Of a stretch of DNA of 64,000 bases, positions 17,523-27,846 are shown in pieces. Under the pieces are notes generated by a model that saw nothing but the letters and a program-made list of their open reading frames with translations, ran no database searches and was not told where the DNA came from. The first letter of the stretch is position 1. Each line of letters starts with the position of its first letter. Source of the DNA: an uncultured Eubacteriales bacterium (GTDB lineage Bacteria > Bacillota > Clostridia > Oscillospirales > Acutalibacteraceae); contig CAKVEP010000002.1 in the NCBI GenBank assembly GCA_934729465.1, positions 62,001 to 126,000 on the forward strand, written 5' to 3'. Position numbers and translations under genes: made by a program.

Positions 17523-19766
17523 ATGGCTGGAAGAAAAAAGGGAGCAAAAAGAAACAGAGATGTTTTACCTAAATCTCACGGAGTTATTGAAGGTGCAGGA
17601 GAGGTTGTGGAGCAGAAGATAGTTGATACTATTGAGCAAAACTATATGCCTTACGCTATGAGTGTTATAATGTCGAGAGCCATACCTGAAATTGACGGCT
17701 TTAAGCCATCTCACAGAAAATTACTTTATACAATGTATAAAATGGGGCTTTTAGGCGCAACTAGGACTAAGTCAGCTAATATAGTTGGTCAGACCATGAA
17801 GTTGAATCCTCACGGAGATAGCGCAATATACGACACAATGGTAAGACTAAGCAGAGGGTATGAGGCTTTGTTACATCCATATGTGGATTCTAAAGGAAAC
17901 TTCGGTAAATTTTATTCTCGAGATATGGCATGGGCAGCATCGAGATACACTGAGGCAAAGCTTGACAGTATATGTAAGGAATTGTTTGATGACATAGAAA
18001 AAGATACGGTTGATTTTGTTGACAACTATGATAACACATTAAAAGAACCAACCTTATTGCCGGCAAGCTTTCCTTCTGTGCTTGTAAATGCCAACACGGG
18101 TATAGCTGTTGGCATGGCAAGTTCTATATGTCCATTTAATCTTAGGGAGGTTTGTCAGACTACTATAGGTATTATAAAAGATGAAAATTTTGATATTATG
18201 TCTACCCTTATAGCGCCCGATTTTCCGGGAAGCGGACAAATTATTTATGACAAAGAAAAGCTAAAGGAAATATATAATACCGGTCGAGGCGGAATAAAGG
18301 TTAGAGCCAGATATAATTATGACAAAGAGTCTAATTGTATAGACATAATGAGCATTCCTCCTACTACTACGAGCGAAGCTATCATAGATAAGGTCATAGA
18401 GCTTGTAAAGGGCGGTAAAATACGTGAAATATCTGATATACGTGATGAAACCGGTCTTGATGGTCTGAAGATAACCATTGACTTAAAAAGAGGCTTTGAT
18501 GCAGAAAAATTGATGACTAAGCTTTATAAACTGACGCCTCTTGAAGATACATTTTCTTGTAATTTCAATATTCTTGTTTCCGGAACTCCAAGAGTTATGG
18601 GGGTTAAAGAATTACTAAGCGAATGGATAAAGTTTAGAATAGGCTGTATTAAAAGACGAACTCAATTTGATTTAAATAAGAAGACAAGTAAACTTCATCT
18701 TTTAAATGGTCTTAAAAAAATTCTTCTTGATATAGACAAAGCTATATATATAATAAGACAGACTCAAGAGGAAACAGAAGTTGTACCTAACCTTATGGCG
18801 GGGTTTAATATAGATGAAACTCAGGCTGAGTATGTGTCTGAAATAAAGCTGAGACATTTAAATAAAGAGTATATATTAAAACGTACTAATGACATTTCCG
18901 ATTTGGAAAAAGACATAAGCTATTTAAAAGACATATTGGATGATGAAGAAAAGGTAAAGGGAATAATAGTTGACGAGTTAAATAATGTGTCTGAAAAGTA
19001 TGGAGAATCAAGAAAAAGTATTTTAATATACCCTGAAGAGATAGATGTTTACCAAGAAAATAATGAAGTTTTAGATTACCCTGTAACATTTTTCTTTACT
19101 AAAGATGGGTACTTTAAAAAAATTACTCCACAATCCTTGCGTATGAGCAGCGAGCATAAGTTAAAAGAAGGAGATGTAATTTTACAGTCCGAGGAAGGAA
19201 ACAATAAGTCTGAACTTCTTTTCTTTACGAATAAAAATCAAGTTTATAAGACTAAAGCCAGCACGTTTTCGGATACAAAAGCAAGTGTTATGGGGGACTA
19301 TGTTGCGGCTAAGATGTCGGCTGAGGAAAATGAAAATGTTTTATACATGGCTGTAACGGAAAATTACGAAGGAAATATGCTGTTCTTTTTTGAAGATGGT
19401 AAGCTTGCAAAGGTAGATATGAAATCGTATTATACGAAGACTAACAGAAAAAAACTTGTGAAAGCGTATAATGACAAATCTGCACTTGTTGGTATTTTTT
19501 ATGAGAAAGAAGACAGTAAATATATTTTAACTTCTTCAACAGGGAAAATTTTAATTGTAGATAGCGGTATGGTAAATTCTAAAAGTGTGAAAAATACTCA
19601 AGGTGTTTCGGTTATGACTTTAAGAAAAGGGAGTAAGCTTTTACAAGTAAAGAAATATCAGGATGGAAGTCTTAATGATGAAAATATGTATATTCCTAAG
19701 AAACTTCCGTCTGCAGGAAAGTTTCCTTCTGAAGAAGACAGTTTCGGCGAACAATTAAAAATCTAA
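17523..19766 (+). CDS. parC: DNA topoisomerase IV subunit A (type IIA, GyrA/ParC family)
   Basis: 747 residues. Seen: SRAIPEIDGFKPSHRKLLYTM, the quinolone-resistance region around HGDSAIYDTMVRLS, and the catalytic tyrosine Tyr142 in AASRYTEAKL, which forms the covalent link to DNA. The coiled-coil and C-gate follow, then a C-terminal beta-pinwheel that is short and lacks a clear GyrA box (QRRGGKG), favouring ParC over GyrA. AAAGGGGG precedes the ATG. It lies 31 bases behind parE and 23 before deoB, so read-through into the nucleoside operon is likely. Confidence 0.9.
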   Translation: MAGRKKGAKRNRDVLPKSHGVIEGAGEVVEQKIVDTIEQNYMPYAMSVIMSRAIPEIDGFKPSHRKLLYTMYKMGLLGATRTKSANIVGQTMKLNPHGDSAIYDTMVRLSRGYEALLHPYVDSKGNFGKFYSRDMAWAASRYTEAKLDSICKELFDDIEKDTVDFVDNYDNTLKEPTLLPASFPSVLVNANTGIAVGMASSICPFNLREVCQTTIGIIKDENFDIMSTLIAPDFPGSGQIIYDKEKLKEIYNTGRGGIKVRARYNYDKESNCIDIMSIPPTTTSEAIIDKVIELVKGGKIREISDIRDETGLDGLKITIDLKRGFDAEKLMTKLYKLTPLEDTFSCNFNILVSGTPRVMGVKELLSEWIKFRIGCIKRRTQFDLNKKTSKLHLLNGLKKILLDIDKAIYIIRQTQEETEVVPNLMAGFNIDETQAEYVSEIKLRHLNKEYILKRTNDISDLEKDISYLKDILDDEEKVKGIIVDELNNVSEKYGESRKSILIYPEEIDVYQENNEVLDYPVTFFFTKDGYFKKITPQSLRMSSEHKLKEGDVILQSEEGNNKSELLFFTNKNQVYKTKASTFSDTKASVMGDYVAAKMSAEENENVLYMAVTENYEGNMLFFFEDGKLAKVDMKSYYTKTNRKKLVKAYNDKSALVGIFYEKEDSKYILTSSTGKILIVDSGMVNSKSVKNTQGVSVMTLRKGSKLLQVKKYQDGSLNDENMYIPKKLPSAGKFPSEEDSFGEQLKI

Positions 19767-19789
19767 TATTTAAAGGGGAGCACAAAATA

Positions 19790-20956
19790 ATGAAAAGAGT
19801 TTTTCTTATAGTTTTAGACAGTTTTGGAATAGGTGAAATGCCTGATGCGAAGGCTTATGGAGATGAGGGAAGTAATACTATAGGTTCGTGCTATAAGAGT
19901 CCTAAGATGAACGTTCCTTACATGAAAAAGTTAGGCTTATTCAATATTGATGGAGTAAACTGCGGAGAAAAAGAGGAAAATCCAAAAGCGAGCTTTGCAA
20001 GAATGACAGAAAAATCAAGAGGAAAAGACACAACAATCGGTCATTGGGAGATTGCTGGAATACAGTCAAACACACCTCTGCCAACTTTTCCTAACGGTTT
20101 CCCGGACGAAGTAATAGAGGAGTTCGAAAAATTAACAGGTAGGAAAGTTTTGTGTAATAAGCCGTATTCTGGCACGAAAGTAATAGAAGATTATGGAAAA
20201 GAAAGTATAGAAACAGGGGCATTGATTGTTTACACGTCAGCAGACAGCGTTTTTCAAATAGCCGCTCATGAAGATGTTGTACCGGTTGAAGAACTTTATA
20301 GCTATTGCGAAAAAGCAAGGAAAATGTTAACCGGCAAGTATGCCGTGGGCAGAGTAATTGCTCGTCCGTTTGTGGGGAAGTATCCTGAGTTTAAACGCAC
20401 TTCTAACAGACATGATTTTTCATTAGTTCCTCCGAGCGACACTATGCTTGATAATCTTAAACAGAATAATTTTGATGTTATAGCTGTTGGTAAGATAAAC
20501 GATATATTTGCAGGAAAGGGCGTAACCAGAGCTATAAGGACTTGCGGAAATAACGATGGAATGGAAAAGACTCTTTCGATAGCGGACGAAAATTTTGAAG
20601 GGTTGTGTTTTGTGAATTTGGTTGACTTTGATATGCTTTATGGTCACAGAAATGATGTGGACGGCTATGCAAAGGCACTTTCTGAATTTGACGTACAGCT
20701 TTTAGAATTAAGCAAAAAATTAAAACCGGAAGATATAGTAATAATAACAGCTGACCACGGTTGTGACCCCTTGACTCCTTCCACAGACCATTCAAGAGAA
20801 TACACACCTATGATTATGTTTGGCGAAAAAATTAAAGAAGGCGTAAACTTGGGGACAAAAGATACTTTCGCTGATATTTCCGCAACTATATTAGATTATT
20901 TTAATCTTGAAAATAATACTTGTGGTTGTACATTTTTAAGAAATGTGTTAAAATAA
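19790..20956 (+). CDS. deoB: phosphopentomutase
   Basis: 388 residues, normal for DeoB. It interconverts (deoxy)ribose 1-phosphate and 5-phosphate in the cytosol. Seen: the N-terminal metal-binding LDSFGIGEMPDA, the phosphothreonine loop GKDTTIGHWEIAG, and the C-terminal metal-binding ADHGCDPLT and DHSREYTP of the alkaline-phosphatase superfamily. AAGGGGAG precedes the ATG. It heads a run of nucleoside-salvage genes, so its product feeds DeoC and the pentose phosphate pathway. Confidence 0.96.
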   Translation: MKRVFLIVLDSFGIGEMPDAKAYGDEGSNTIGSCYKSPKMNVPYMKKLGLFNIDGVNCGEKEENPKASFARMTEKSRGKDTTIGHWEIAGIQSNTPLPTFPNGFPDEVIEEFEKLTGRKVLCNKPYSGTKVIEDYGKESIETGALIVYTSADSVFQIAAHEDVVPVEELYSYCEKARKMLTGKYAVGRVIARPFVGKYPEFKRTSNRHDFSLVPPSDTMLDNLKQNNFDVIAVGKINDIFAGKGVTRAIRTCGNNDGMEKTLSIADENFEGLCFVNLVDFDMLYGHRNDVDGYAKALSEFDVQLLELSKKLKPEDIVIITADHGCDPLTPSTDHSREYTPMIMFGEKIKEGVNLGTKDTFADISATILDYFNLENNTCGCTFLRNVLK

Positions 20957-21067
20957 ATAATAATATGTTACGCTATTGATAAGTAGCTATTACATGAAAA
21001 TTTGATGTTTAAAATCATCAAAATTAAAGGCATATCTTGCCTAATGTTTTATAAGGAGGACGAAATA

Positions 21068-21724
21068 TTGAATTTTAAAAGTGATAACGTTGTGCTTTGG
21101 TCAAAAAAATGTTTAATCTGTTTTATAAGTATAGTGGTGCTGGGAATATCTATTTCATTTAACACGATGGCTATGCTTGGAGCAGACCCTGTTTCGGTGT
21201 TATTTCATGGAGCAAGCGTGTTTACGGGAGTCGACATGGGATTAATAACAAACGCAATAAATATAACGCTTATAATAATTGTTTTGTTTCTTGACAGAAA
21301 GTATATTAATATAGGAACGCTTATTTATGCGATTACGCTAGGAATTTCCATAGAATGGGGAATAAAAATTTATAATTTAATGTGTATCCCAACAGATTTC
21401 TTACCAAGATTTTTGATATCTCTTGTTGGCTGTCTTTTAGCTTTTTCTTCACTTGGTGCATTTATAGCAATAGATATAGGAGTTGACCCATGGTCAGCAA
21501 TAGCGCTTATAATTAGCAAAAAAACTAACAAACCTTTCAAAATTGTGAGAATGTGTTTTGATGTTATATGTATGATAATCGGATATGCTCTTGGCGGTAC
21601 TGTTGGAATAATAACTTTAATTTCAGTTGCATTAGGCGGTCCTGTTATACAAAAAATGTCGGAAATTCTTGACAAGCTATTTAATACAATGATAAAATCA
21701 AAGAAGACCTTTAAAAAAGTTTAG
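21068..21724 (+). CDS. YczE/YitT-type membrane protein
   Basis: 218 residues from a TTG start at 21068, seven bases after AAGGAGGAC; an upstream in-frame ATG at 21002 lacks a site and would add 22 residues. Five membrane segments are visible. The motif LGADPVSVLFHG after the first helix and IDIGVDPWSA after the fourth are the paired 'G-x-D-P' repeats of the YczE/YyaS/YitT family. Members are often placed with transport or regulatory genes but have no agreed function. Between deoB and deoD it may help nucleoside transport; that is inference from context only. Confidence 0.75.
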   Translation: MNFKSDNVVLWSKKCLICFISIVVLGISISFNTMAMLGADPVSVLFHGASVFTGVDMGLITNAINITLIIIVLFLDRKYINIGTLIYAITLGISIEWGIKIYNLMCIPTDFLPRFLISLVGCLLAFSSLGAFIAIDIGVDPWSAIALIISKKTNKPFKIVRMCFDVICMIIGYALGGTVGIITLISVALGGPVIQKMSEILDKLFNTMIKSKKTFKKV

Positions 21725-21752
21725 AAATGTTTTAAATATAGGAGGAACATTA

Positions 21753-22472
21753 ATGTCTATGTTACCCACACCTCATATAGGGGCAAAAGATAATGAAATA
21801 GCTAAAACCGTGTTGATGCCAGGTGACCCTTTGAGAGCAAAGTTTATAGCAGAGAATTATTTAAAAGACGTAAAGTGTTTTAATACAGTGAGAAATATGT
21901 TAGGCTTTACGGGAACATACAACGGAGTTAAAGTGTCCGTTATGGGAGGGGGCATGGGAATGCCTTCTGTGGGCATATATACTTATGAATTGTTTAACTT
22001 TTATAATGTTGAAAATATTATAAGAATCGGAACTGCTGGGGCTATATCAGATGAAGTTGACGTTAGAAATTTAGTTGTGGGTGTTGGTGCATGCACAAAT
22101 TCAAATTATGCTCATCAGTATAATTTACCGGGGACGTTTTGTCCTATAGCAGATTATAATTTGCTTAAATTAGCAGAAGAATCTGCGGAAAAAGTAGGAG
22201 TTAAAGCTGTGTTTGGAAACATACTTTCTTCGGATACTTTTTATGATGATAATGATGAAAGCTTAAAATCATGGAAAAAAATGGGCGTTTTAGCTGTTGA
22301 AATGGAAGCAGCGGCTTTATACATGAACGCTGCAAGGGCAGGTAAAAAGGCTTTATGTATTCTTACGATATCAGACTGTCCATTTAAGGGGAAAGCGTTG
22401 TCTGCTGAAGAGAGACAATCTGGATTTTCAGAAATGATGGAAGTATCGCTAAATATGGTTGAAAAAATTTAA
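21753..22472 (+). CDS. deoD: purine-nucleoside phosphorylase (DeoD type)
   Basis: 239 residues, the hexameric low-molecular-mass class. It splits purine (deoxy)nucleosides with phosphate into base and (deoxy)ribose 1-phosphate. Seen: N-terminal TPHIGAKDNEIAKTVLMPGDP (phosphate-binding Gly/Arg region), the loop MGGGMGMPSVGIYTYEL, RIGTAGAI, and the C-terminal VEMEAAALY and ISDCP with the catalytic Asp. ATAGGAGGA precedes the start. Its sugar product is the substrate of DeoB. Confidence 0.95.
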   Translation: MSMLPTPHIGAKDNEIAKTVLMPGDPLRAKFIAENYLKDVKCFNTVRNMLGFTGTYNGVKVSVMGGGMGMPSVGIYTYELFNFYNVENIIRIGTAGAISDEVDVRNLVVGVGACTNSNYAHQYNLPGTFCPIADYNLLKLAEESAEKVGVKAVFGNILSSDTFYDDNDESLKSWKKMGVLAVEMEAAALYMNAARAGKKALCILTISDCPFKGKALSAEERQSGFSEMMEVSLNMVEKI

Positions 22473-22513
22473 GTTTTGTATAATTTTTATAGAACGTTAC
22501 ATGGAGGAAGAAC

Positions 22514-23551
22514 ATGAAAAGGGCAATTTCAGTTGTGTTATCATTAGGTTTGGTTTTACTGTCTGCGGGATGTAGTGTAAATAATGATGCTAGCGATGAA
22601 GATTCTAAATTTAAAGTTGCTATGGTAACAGATACAGGAGGAGTAAATGACCAGTCATTTAATTCTTCTGCGTGGCTTGGCATGAGTAATTTTGCTTTAA
22701 GAACAAATACAGTGGCTAGATATATAGAGTCTGCTCAATCATCTGACTATATTATAAATATAGACAAATTAGCAGATGAAAATTGTAATTTAATATGGGG
22801 AATAGGGTTTGCTTTAGCTGATGTTGTAAAACAAGCAGCTAGAGTTAATCCTGAATTGAACTATGCAATAGCTGACTATTCGTATGGAGATGATACACTT
22901 GATAATATAACAAGTGTAGTGTTTCGTGCGGAAGAGTCGGCTTTTATTGTGGGATATATAGCAGGGAAAACAACAAAAACAAATTCGGTTGGGTTTGTTG
23001 GAGGAATGAAAACTGTTGTAATAGACCAGTTTGAATATGGTTTTAGAGCAGGGGTTGATTATGCAGCCAAGGAACTCGGTAAAAAAATAGATATTAAAAC
23101 TCAGTACGCCGAAAGCTTTAGCGATGCTGCTAAGGGAAAAGCTATAGCATCTATGATGTTTTTGAATGGGTGCGACATTGTTTTGCATGCAGCAGGAGGA
23201 GTTGGAGTTGGAGTTATAGAAGCTGCCAAAGAATCCGGTAACTTTGCTATAGGGGCTGATTCAGACCAACGTCATTTAGCTCCGGATAACGTGCTTACTT
23301 CTGCGATAAAAAATGTTGGAAAATCAGTTGATATTGTGTCTACTAAATTGATGAACGGGGATAAAATAGGTGGACAAACTATGTCATTTGGTTTGAAAGA
23401 AGATTGTGTCGGGATTCCGGAAGAAAATCCCAATGTCGCTCCGAACGTGTTGGAATCTGCGTATAAAGTTGAAAAGCTTATAATGGACGGCAAGATTGTG
23501 CCTCCAAAAAATATAGAAGAATATAATAATTTTGTAAAAAATTTGTATTAA
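22514..23551 (+). CDS. BMP-family nucleoside-binding lipoprotein (ABC transporter)
   Basis: 345 residues. A lipoprotein signal peptide ends LLSAGCS, so the mature protein is anchored by Cys20. The BMP/PnrA/TmpC fold shows in TDTGGVNDQSFNSSAW, the AEESAFIVGYIAG loop, FVGGM, HAAGGVGVGV and IGADSDQ. These proteins bind purine and pyrimidine nucleosides outside the membrane and hand them to the partner permeases. The three genes that follow encode the ATPase and two permeases. It is the uptake arm of the salvage operon. Confidence 0.92.
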   Translation: MKRAISVVLSLGLVLLSAGCSVNNDASDEDSKFKVAMVTDTGGVNDQSFNSSAWLGMSNFALRTNTVARYIESAQSSDYIINIDKLADENCNLIWGIGFALADVVKQAARVNPELNYAIADYSYGDDTLDNITSVVFRAEESAFIVGYIAGKTTKTNSVGFVGGMKTVVIDQFEYGFRAGVDYAAKELGKKIDIKTQYAESFSDAAKGKAIASMMFLNGCDIVLHAAGGVGVGVIEAAKESGNFAIGADSDQRHLAPDNVLTSAIKNVGKSVDIVSTKLMNGDKIGGQTMSFGLKEDCVGIPEENPNVAPNVLESAYKVEKLIMDGKIVPPKNIEEYNNFVKNLY

Positions 23552-23579
23552 TTAAAGTATAAGATTGGAGGGTCGCAAG

Positions 23580-25112
23580 GTGGAGATAAGTAAGGATTAC
23601 GCAGTTCAGATGAGGGGAATTAACAAATCATTTGGAGCATACAAAGTTTTAGATGGGATAGATTTAGACATAAAAAAAGGTACGGTACATGCTATATTAG
23701 GAGAAAATGGTGCGGGCAAAAGTACGCTTATGAATATACTGTATGGAATGTATCATGCTGATGAGGGAGAAATTTATATAAACGGAGAAAGCGTGAATAT
23801 AAAAAATCCTAGTACAGCGCTAAAATATGGAATAGGAATGGTGCATCAACATTTCATGTTGGTTGACAAATTTACTGTTACGCAAAATATAATTTTGGGC
23901 AATGAAACAACAAATATGTTTGGCTTGGTAAATATGAGACAAGCTAGAAAAGACGTCATAAAAATAGTAGACAAGTATGGCTTGAAGGTTGACCCTGACG
24001 CTAAAATTCGAGATATATCCGTTGGAATGCAGCAAAGAGTTGAAATTTTGAAGGCACTTTATAGGGGTGTTGACTTGCTAATTTTGGACGAGCCAACAGC
24101 TGTGCTTACTCCGATGGAGATAGAAGAACTTATTGATATAATGAAAAATCTTATAAAAGATGGTAAAACAATTATAATAATTACCCATAAATTGAATGAG
24201 ATAAAAGCTTCTTCTGATGATTGTACCGTAATAAGAAAGGGCAAGGTTATAGACAGAGTCAAGGTTAAAGACGAGAGTGAACAAAGTCTGGCTGAAAAGA
24301 TGGTTGGAAGAAAAGTTAGGCTTATCGTGGAAAAATCAGAGCCCAATTTCGGAGAGAAAATTTATGAGGTAGACAATTTAAGAGTAAAATGCGATAGAGG
24401 TATAGATACTGTAAAGGGACTTTCTTTATCGATAAGAAGGGGCGAAATTTTAGGCATAGCCGGAGTCGATGGCAACGGTCAAAAAGAGTTGGTTGAAGCT
24501 TTAACTGGCGCAAGATGGGTTGAATCGGGAACTATAAAAATAAATGGAAAAGAAGTTCAAAATACCAGTTGTAAAAACATTATTGATAACAAAATTTCTG
24601 TGATACATGAAGATAGGCACAAACATGGAATAATCATGGAATTTAGTGTGGCTAGCAATGCTATATTAAAAAATTATCGAAATTATCCGTATTGTAAAAA
24701 TGGAATCATCGATTATAATGCCAGAGACAAATTTACTGAAAGCTTAATAAAGGAATACAACATAAAACCGGAGCATTGTAAAAACACTCGTATAAGTAGA
24801 CTGTCCGGCGGAAATCAGCAAAAATTGGTAATTGCCAGAGAAGTGGCAAACGACCCGGATTTGTTAATAGCAGTTCAGCCAACAAGAGGGCTTGACGTTG
24901 GAGCCATAGAGTTTGTGCATAAAACTTTGGTGAAATTAAGAGATGCCGGGAAAGCAATATTATTAATCTCACTTGAACTTGATGAAGTAATAAATGTTTC
25001 AGACACAATTTCTGTTATATATGACGGAAAAATTACAGGAACATTTAGTCAAGAAGAGGCAGATGAACAAGTGATAGGCTTATTAATGGCTGGAGGTAAG
25101 GAAAATGAGTAG
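23580..25112 (+). CDS. nucleoside ABC transporter, double ATP-binding subunit
   Basis: 510 residues with a GTG start at 23580, seven bases after GGAGGG; a TTG at 23565 overlaps that site and is rejected. Two ABC modules are visible. The first has Walker A GENGAGKST, a C-loop of unusual form (DISVGMQQRVEILKAL) and LILDEPTAVLTP. The second has GVDGNGQKELV instead of a full Walker A, then LSGGNQQKLVIAREVA and a Walker B region with Gln (IAVQPTRGLD). This asymmetry is normal for the RbsA/NupA/YufO type. The end overlaps the next gene by 8 bases. Confidence 0.93.
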   Translation: MEISKDYAVQMRGINKSFGAYKVLDGIDLDIKKGTVHAILGENGAGKSTLMNILYGMYHADEGEIYINGESVNIKNPSTALKYGIGMVHQHFMLVDKFTVTQNIILGNETTNMFGLVNMRQARKDVIKIVDKYGLKVDPDAKIRDISVGMQQRVEILKALYRGVDLLILDEPTAVLTPMEIEELIDIMKNLIKDGKTIIIITHKLNEIKASSDDCTVIRKGKVIDRVKVKDESEQSLAEKMVGRKVRLIVEKSEPNFGEKIYEVDNLRVKCDRGIDTVKGLSLSIRRGEILGIAGVDGNGQKELVEALTGARWVESGTIKINGKEVQNTSCKNIIDNKISVIHEDRHKHGIIMEFSVASNAILKNYRNYPYCKNGIIDYNARDKFTESLIKEYNIKPEHCKNTRISRLSGGNQQKLVIAREVANDPDLLIAVQPTRGLDVGAIEFVHKTLVKLRDAGKAILLISLELDEVINVSDTISVIYDGKITGTFSQEEADEQVIGLLMAGGKENE

Positions 25113-26232
25113 GACTATGCGAATTTTAAAAAAACCAATTACTTGTACATTAATATCAATATTTTTTGGATTTTTATTTGCATCAGTGATTTTAAAGTTC
25201 ACGGGGTATAATCCGATACAATGTATGACAGTAATATTTAACGCTATATTTTCAAGACCTAAGTTTATAACTAATGTTATAATAAAAAGTACGCCAATAA
25301 TACTTACGGGTCTTAGCGTAGCGTTTGCGTTTAAAACAGGGCTTTTTAACATTGGAGCAGAGGGGCAATACATAGCTGCAACCATAGCTTCAACTGTAGT
25401 TGGAATAATATTTGACCTGCCGGCTGTGTTGCAAGTACCGTTAGTGGTGTTGTCGGGAGTTTTTGCGGGCGCTGTTTGGGGAGCTTTTATAGGATTTTTA
25501 AAAGCTAAGTTTGGTATTCATGAAGTAATTACGAGTATTATGCTAAACTGGATAACTTTATATTTGTGCAATTATGTTGTCAACACAGAAATGTTTCATC
25601 AACCTGAAAGTAACAGCACTTACCCCATAAATAAATCCGGTTTGACAATGATTTTGTATGATTGGAAATTTTCAGAAAATGGACAAGAGGTTTTAAAAAA
25701 TAACCAGCTTTTGAATGATATACTTTTAAAAACAGATTTAAATGTTGGTTTTTTAATAGCTGTAATTGCGGCGATTGTTGTATCGGTGGTTTTGTACAAA
25801 ACAAGTAAAGGATACGAATTAAGAGCTGTTGGTCTTAACGCTCATGCTGCAAAATATGCCGGTATAAGCGTAAATAAAAGTATAATGTATTCAATGATTT
25901 TCGCAGGGGCTTTGTCTGGTTTAGCGGGAGCTTTATCTGTTACGGGCTCTTCGGCTCATAGCATACACGTTTTATCTATGTTTGAAAATAACGGATTTAA
26001 CGGTTTGGCTGTGGCTTTAATCGCCGGAAGTTCACCTCTTGGATGTATATTTTCAGGTTTAATGTTTAGCGGTTTAATATATGCGGGTCAGTCGTTACAG
26101 TTTAAAGTTGGAGCTCCATCAGAAATTGTAAATATAATGATAGGAATTATAGTTTTCTTTGTTGCTCTTACTCAAATTATACCAGTATTAGTAGACAGAT
26201 TTACAAGAAGGAGACATGAAAATGCTAAATAG
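25105..26232 (+). CDS. nucleoside ABC transporter permease 1
   Basis: 375 residues, about ten membrane segments. Seen: the BPD_transp_2 signature region FKTGLFNIGAEGQYIAA, GIHEVITSIMLNW, and the cytoplasmic coupling loop ELRAVGLNAHAAKYAGI. It pairs with the next permease to form the membrane channel of the BMP-type nucleoside importer. The start ATG lies inside the end of the ATPase gene (8-base overlap), which points to coupled translation. Confidence 0.92.
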   Translation: MSRTMRILKKPITCTLISIFFGFLFASVILKFTGYNPIQCMTVIFNAIFSRPKFITNVIIKSTPIILTGLSVAFAFKTGLFNIGAEGQYIAATIASTVVGIIFDLPAVLQVPLVVLSGVFAGAVWGAFIGFLKAKFGIHEVITSIMLNWITLYLCNYVVNTEMFHQPESNSTYPINKSGLTMILYDWKFSENGQEVLKNNQLLNDILLKTDLNVGFLIAVIAAIVVSVVLYKTSKGYELRAVGLNAHAAKYAGISVNKSIMYSMIFAGALSGLAGALSVTGSSAHSIHVLSMFENNGFNGLAVALIAGSSPLGCIFSGLMFSGLIYAGQSLQFKVGAPSEIVNIMIGIIVFFVALTQIIPVLVDRFTRRRHENAK

Positions 26233-27142
26233 TATACTTATCGCAATAGGAATTACTCTTATGTATTCTGCTCCGTTGGTATTTGCAGCAATAGGTGGGG
26301 TTATATCGGAGCGCTCTGGTGTTACTAATATAGGAATAGAAGGTATGATGAGTATAGGCGCATTCACCGGGGCTGCTGTGGGGTATTACACAGTCAACCC
26401 TTGGTTAGGACTTCTTTGCGGAGGAATAGCAGGAGGACTTTTGGCTTTATTGCATGCTGTGGCATCCGTAACCTTTAGGGCAGACCAAACGGTTTCAGGA
26501 ATAGCTATTAATTTAATCGGTCCGGGAGTATCGTTGTTTTTGTCGAGATTGTTCTTCGAAGGCGCCACTATGACAAAACCAGTTCCAAACAAACTTCCAA
26601 AATTATTTAGTATTTTGGGAATAGAAAATAGCTCGCTTGGTAGTTTGAATGTTGACATAACAGCTGTTTTGGCTTTATTATTAGTGGTAATTGTTTGGTT
26701 TATTATGTATAAAACAAAGTGGGGTCTAAGAATGAGAGCTCTCGGAGAACACCCTGCAGCTGTGGATACCCTTGGTGTTTCTGTGTATAGGTCCAGGTAT
26801 CTGTGCGTTATTATATCGGGGATACTCGCAGGAATAGGCGGCGCATCGTTTACGCTTGCGATAATATCGCAATTTACCCCTACTGCAATTAGCGGACAAG
26901 GTTTTATCGCTTTGGCTGCCGTAATTTTTGGAAAGTGGAGACCATTTGGCGCTTATTGGGCATGTTTGCTTTTTGGATTTGCACAAGCTTTGGTTGTAAC
27001 GTTGGGAGAAAAGGCTGTTGTGCCGTCAGATATCTTAGCAATGCTACCTTACATTTTAACGATATTGGTTTTGATAGTATTTGTTGGACGTTCATCAGCA
27101 CCAAAAGCATCAGGAAAACCTTATGAAAAAGGTGCCAGATAG
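26222..27142 (+). CDS. nucleoside ABC transporter permease 2
   Basis: 306 residues from the ATG at 26222, eight bases after GAAGGAG; an ATG at 26216 is only two bases from that site. About eight membrane segments. Seen: GVISERSGVTNIGIEGMMSIGAF, FRADQTVSGIAINL, and the coupling loop LRMRALGEHPAAVDTLGVSV. These are hallmarks of the second, shorter permease of nucleoside BPD_transp_2 systems. It overlaps permease 1 by 11 bases and is followed by deoC. Confidence 0.92.
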   Translation: MLNSILIAIGITLMYSAPLVFAAIGGVISERSGVTNIGIEGMMSIGAFTGAAVGYYTVNPWLGLLCGGIAGGLLALLHAVASVTFRADQTVSGIAINLIGPGVSLFLSRLFFEGATMTKPVPNKLPKLFSILGIENSSLGSLNVDITAVLALLLVVIVWFIMYKTKWGLRMRALGEHPAAVDTLGVSVYRSRYLCVIISGILAGIGGASFTLAIISQFTPTAISGQGFIALAAVIFGKWRPFGAYWACLLFGFAQALVVTLGEKAVVPSDILAMLPYILTILVLIVFVGRSSAPKASGKPYEKGAR

Positions 27143-27173
27143 ATTTAATATACGAGTTTAGTGGGTGATTATT

Positions 27174-27836
27174 TTGGACATAAAAGACATATTAAGCAAA
27201 GTTGACCATACTTTATTATCGCAAGTGGCAACGTGGAATGACATTAAAGGATTGTGTGATGACGGAATCAAATATGGAGTTGCTTCTGTGTGTATAGCTC
27301 CGTCATATGTGAAACTTGCTAGTAAATACGTTGAAAATCGCATAAAAGTTTGTACTGTGATAGGGTTTCCGAATGGCTACAGTACTTCTAAAGCCAAACT
27401 ATGTGAAGCTTCTGAAGCTATAGAAAATGGTGCTGATGAGCTCGATGTTGTGATAAATTTAGGCTGGGTTAAAGACAAAAAATATAATGATTTAAAAAAA
27501 GAACTGTGCGATATTAAAAATTTATGCGGCGGTAAGATACTGAAAGTCATAATTGAAACTTGTCTTTTAACCGAGGAAGAGAAAATTAAAATGTGTGAAA
27601 TAGTCACAGATTCAGGCGCTGATTATATAAAAACTTCAACCGGTTTTTCAACCGGAGGGGCAACTTTCGAAGACATAAAATTGTTTAAAAAATACGTTGG
27701 AGAAAACGTAAAAATTAAAGCTGCCGGTGGAATAAGCAGTATAGAAGATGCTGAAAAATTTATAGCATTAGGAGCATCAAGACTTGGAACCAGTAGAATT
27801 GTTAAAATAGTCAAAGAAAGGGAAATTTCTAAATAG
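27174..27836 (+). CDS. deoC: deoxyribose-phosphate aldolase
   Basis: 220 residues from a TTG at 27174 after GGGTGAT; a GTG at 27165 overlaps that site. It cleaves 2-deoxyribose 5-phosphate to acetaldehyde and glyceraldehyde 3-phosphate. Seen: KVDHTLL at the N-terminus, VCTVIGFPNG, GADELDVVINLG, LKVIIETCLL, the Schiff-base lysine in DYIKTSTGFSTGGAT, and the second active lysine in VKIKAAGGI. It links the nucleoside importer and phosphorylases to glycolysis. Confidence 0.96.
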   Translation: MDIKDILSKVDHTLLSQVATWNDIKGLCDDGIKYGVASVCIAPSYVKLASKYVENRIKVCTVIGFPNGYSTSKAKLCEASEAIENGADELDVVINLGWVKDKKYNDLKKELCDIKNLCGGKILKVIIETCLLTEEEKIKMCEIVTDSGADYIKTSTGFSTGGATFEDIKLFKKYVGENVKIKAAGGISSIEDAEKFIALGASRLGTSRIVKIVKEREISK

Positions 27837-27846
27837 GTGGTTTTCT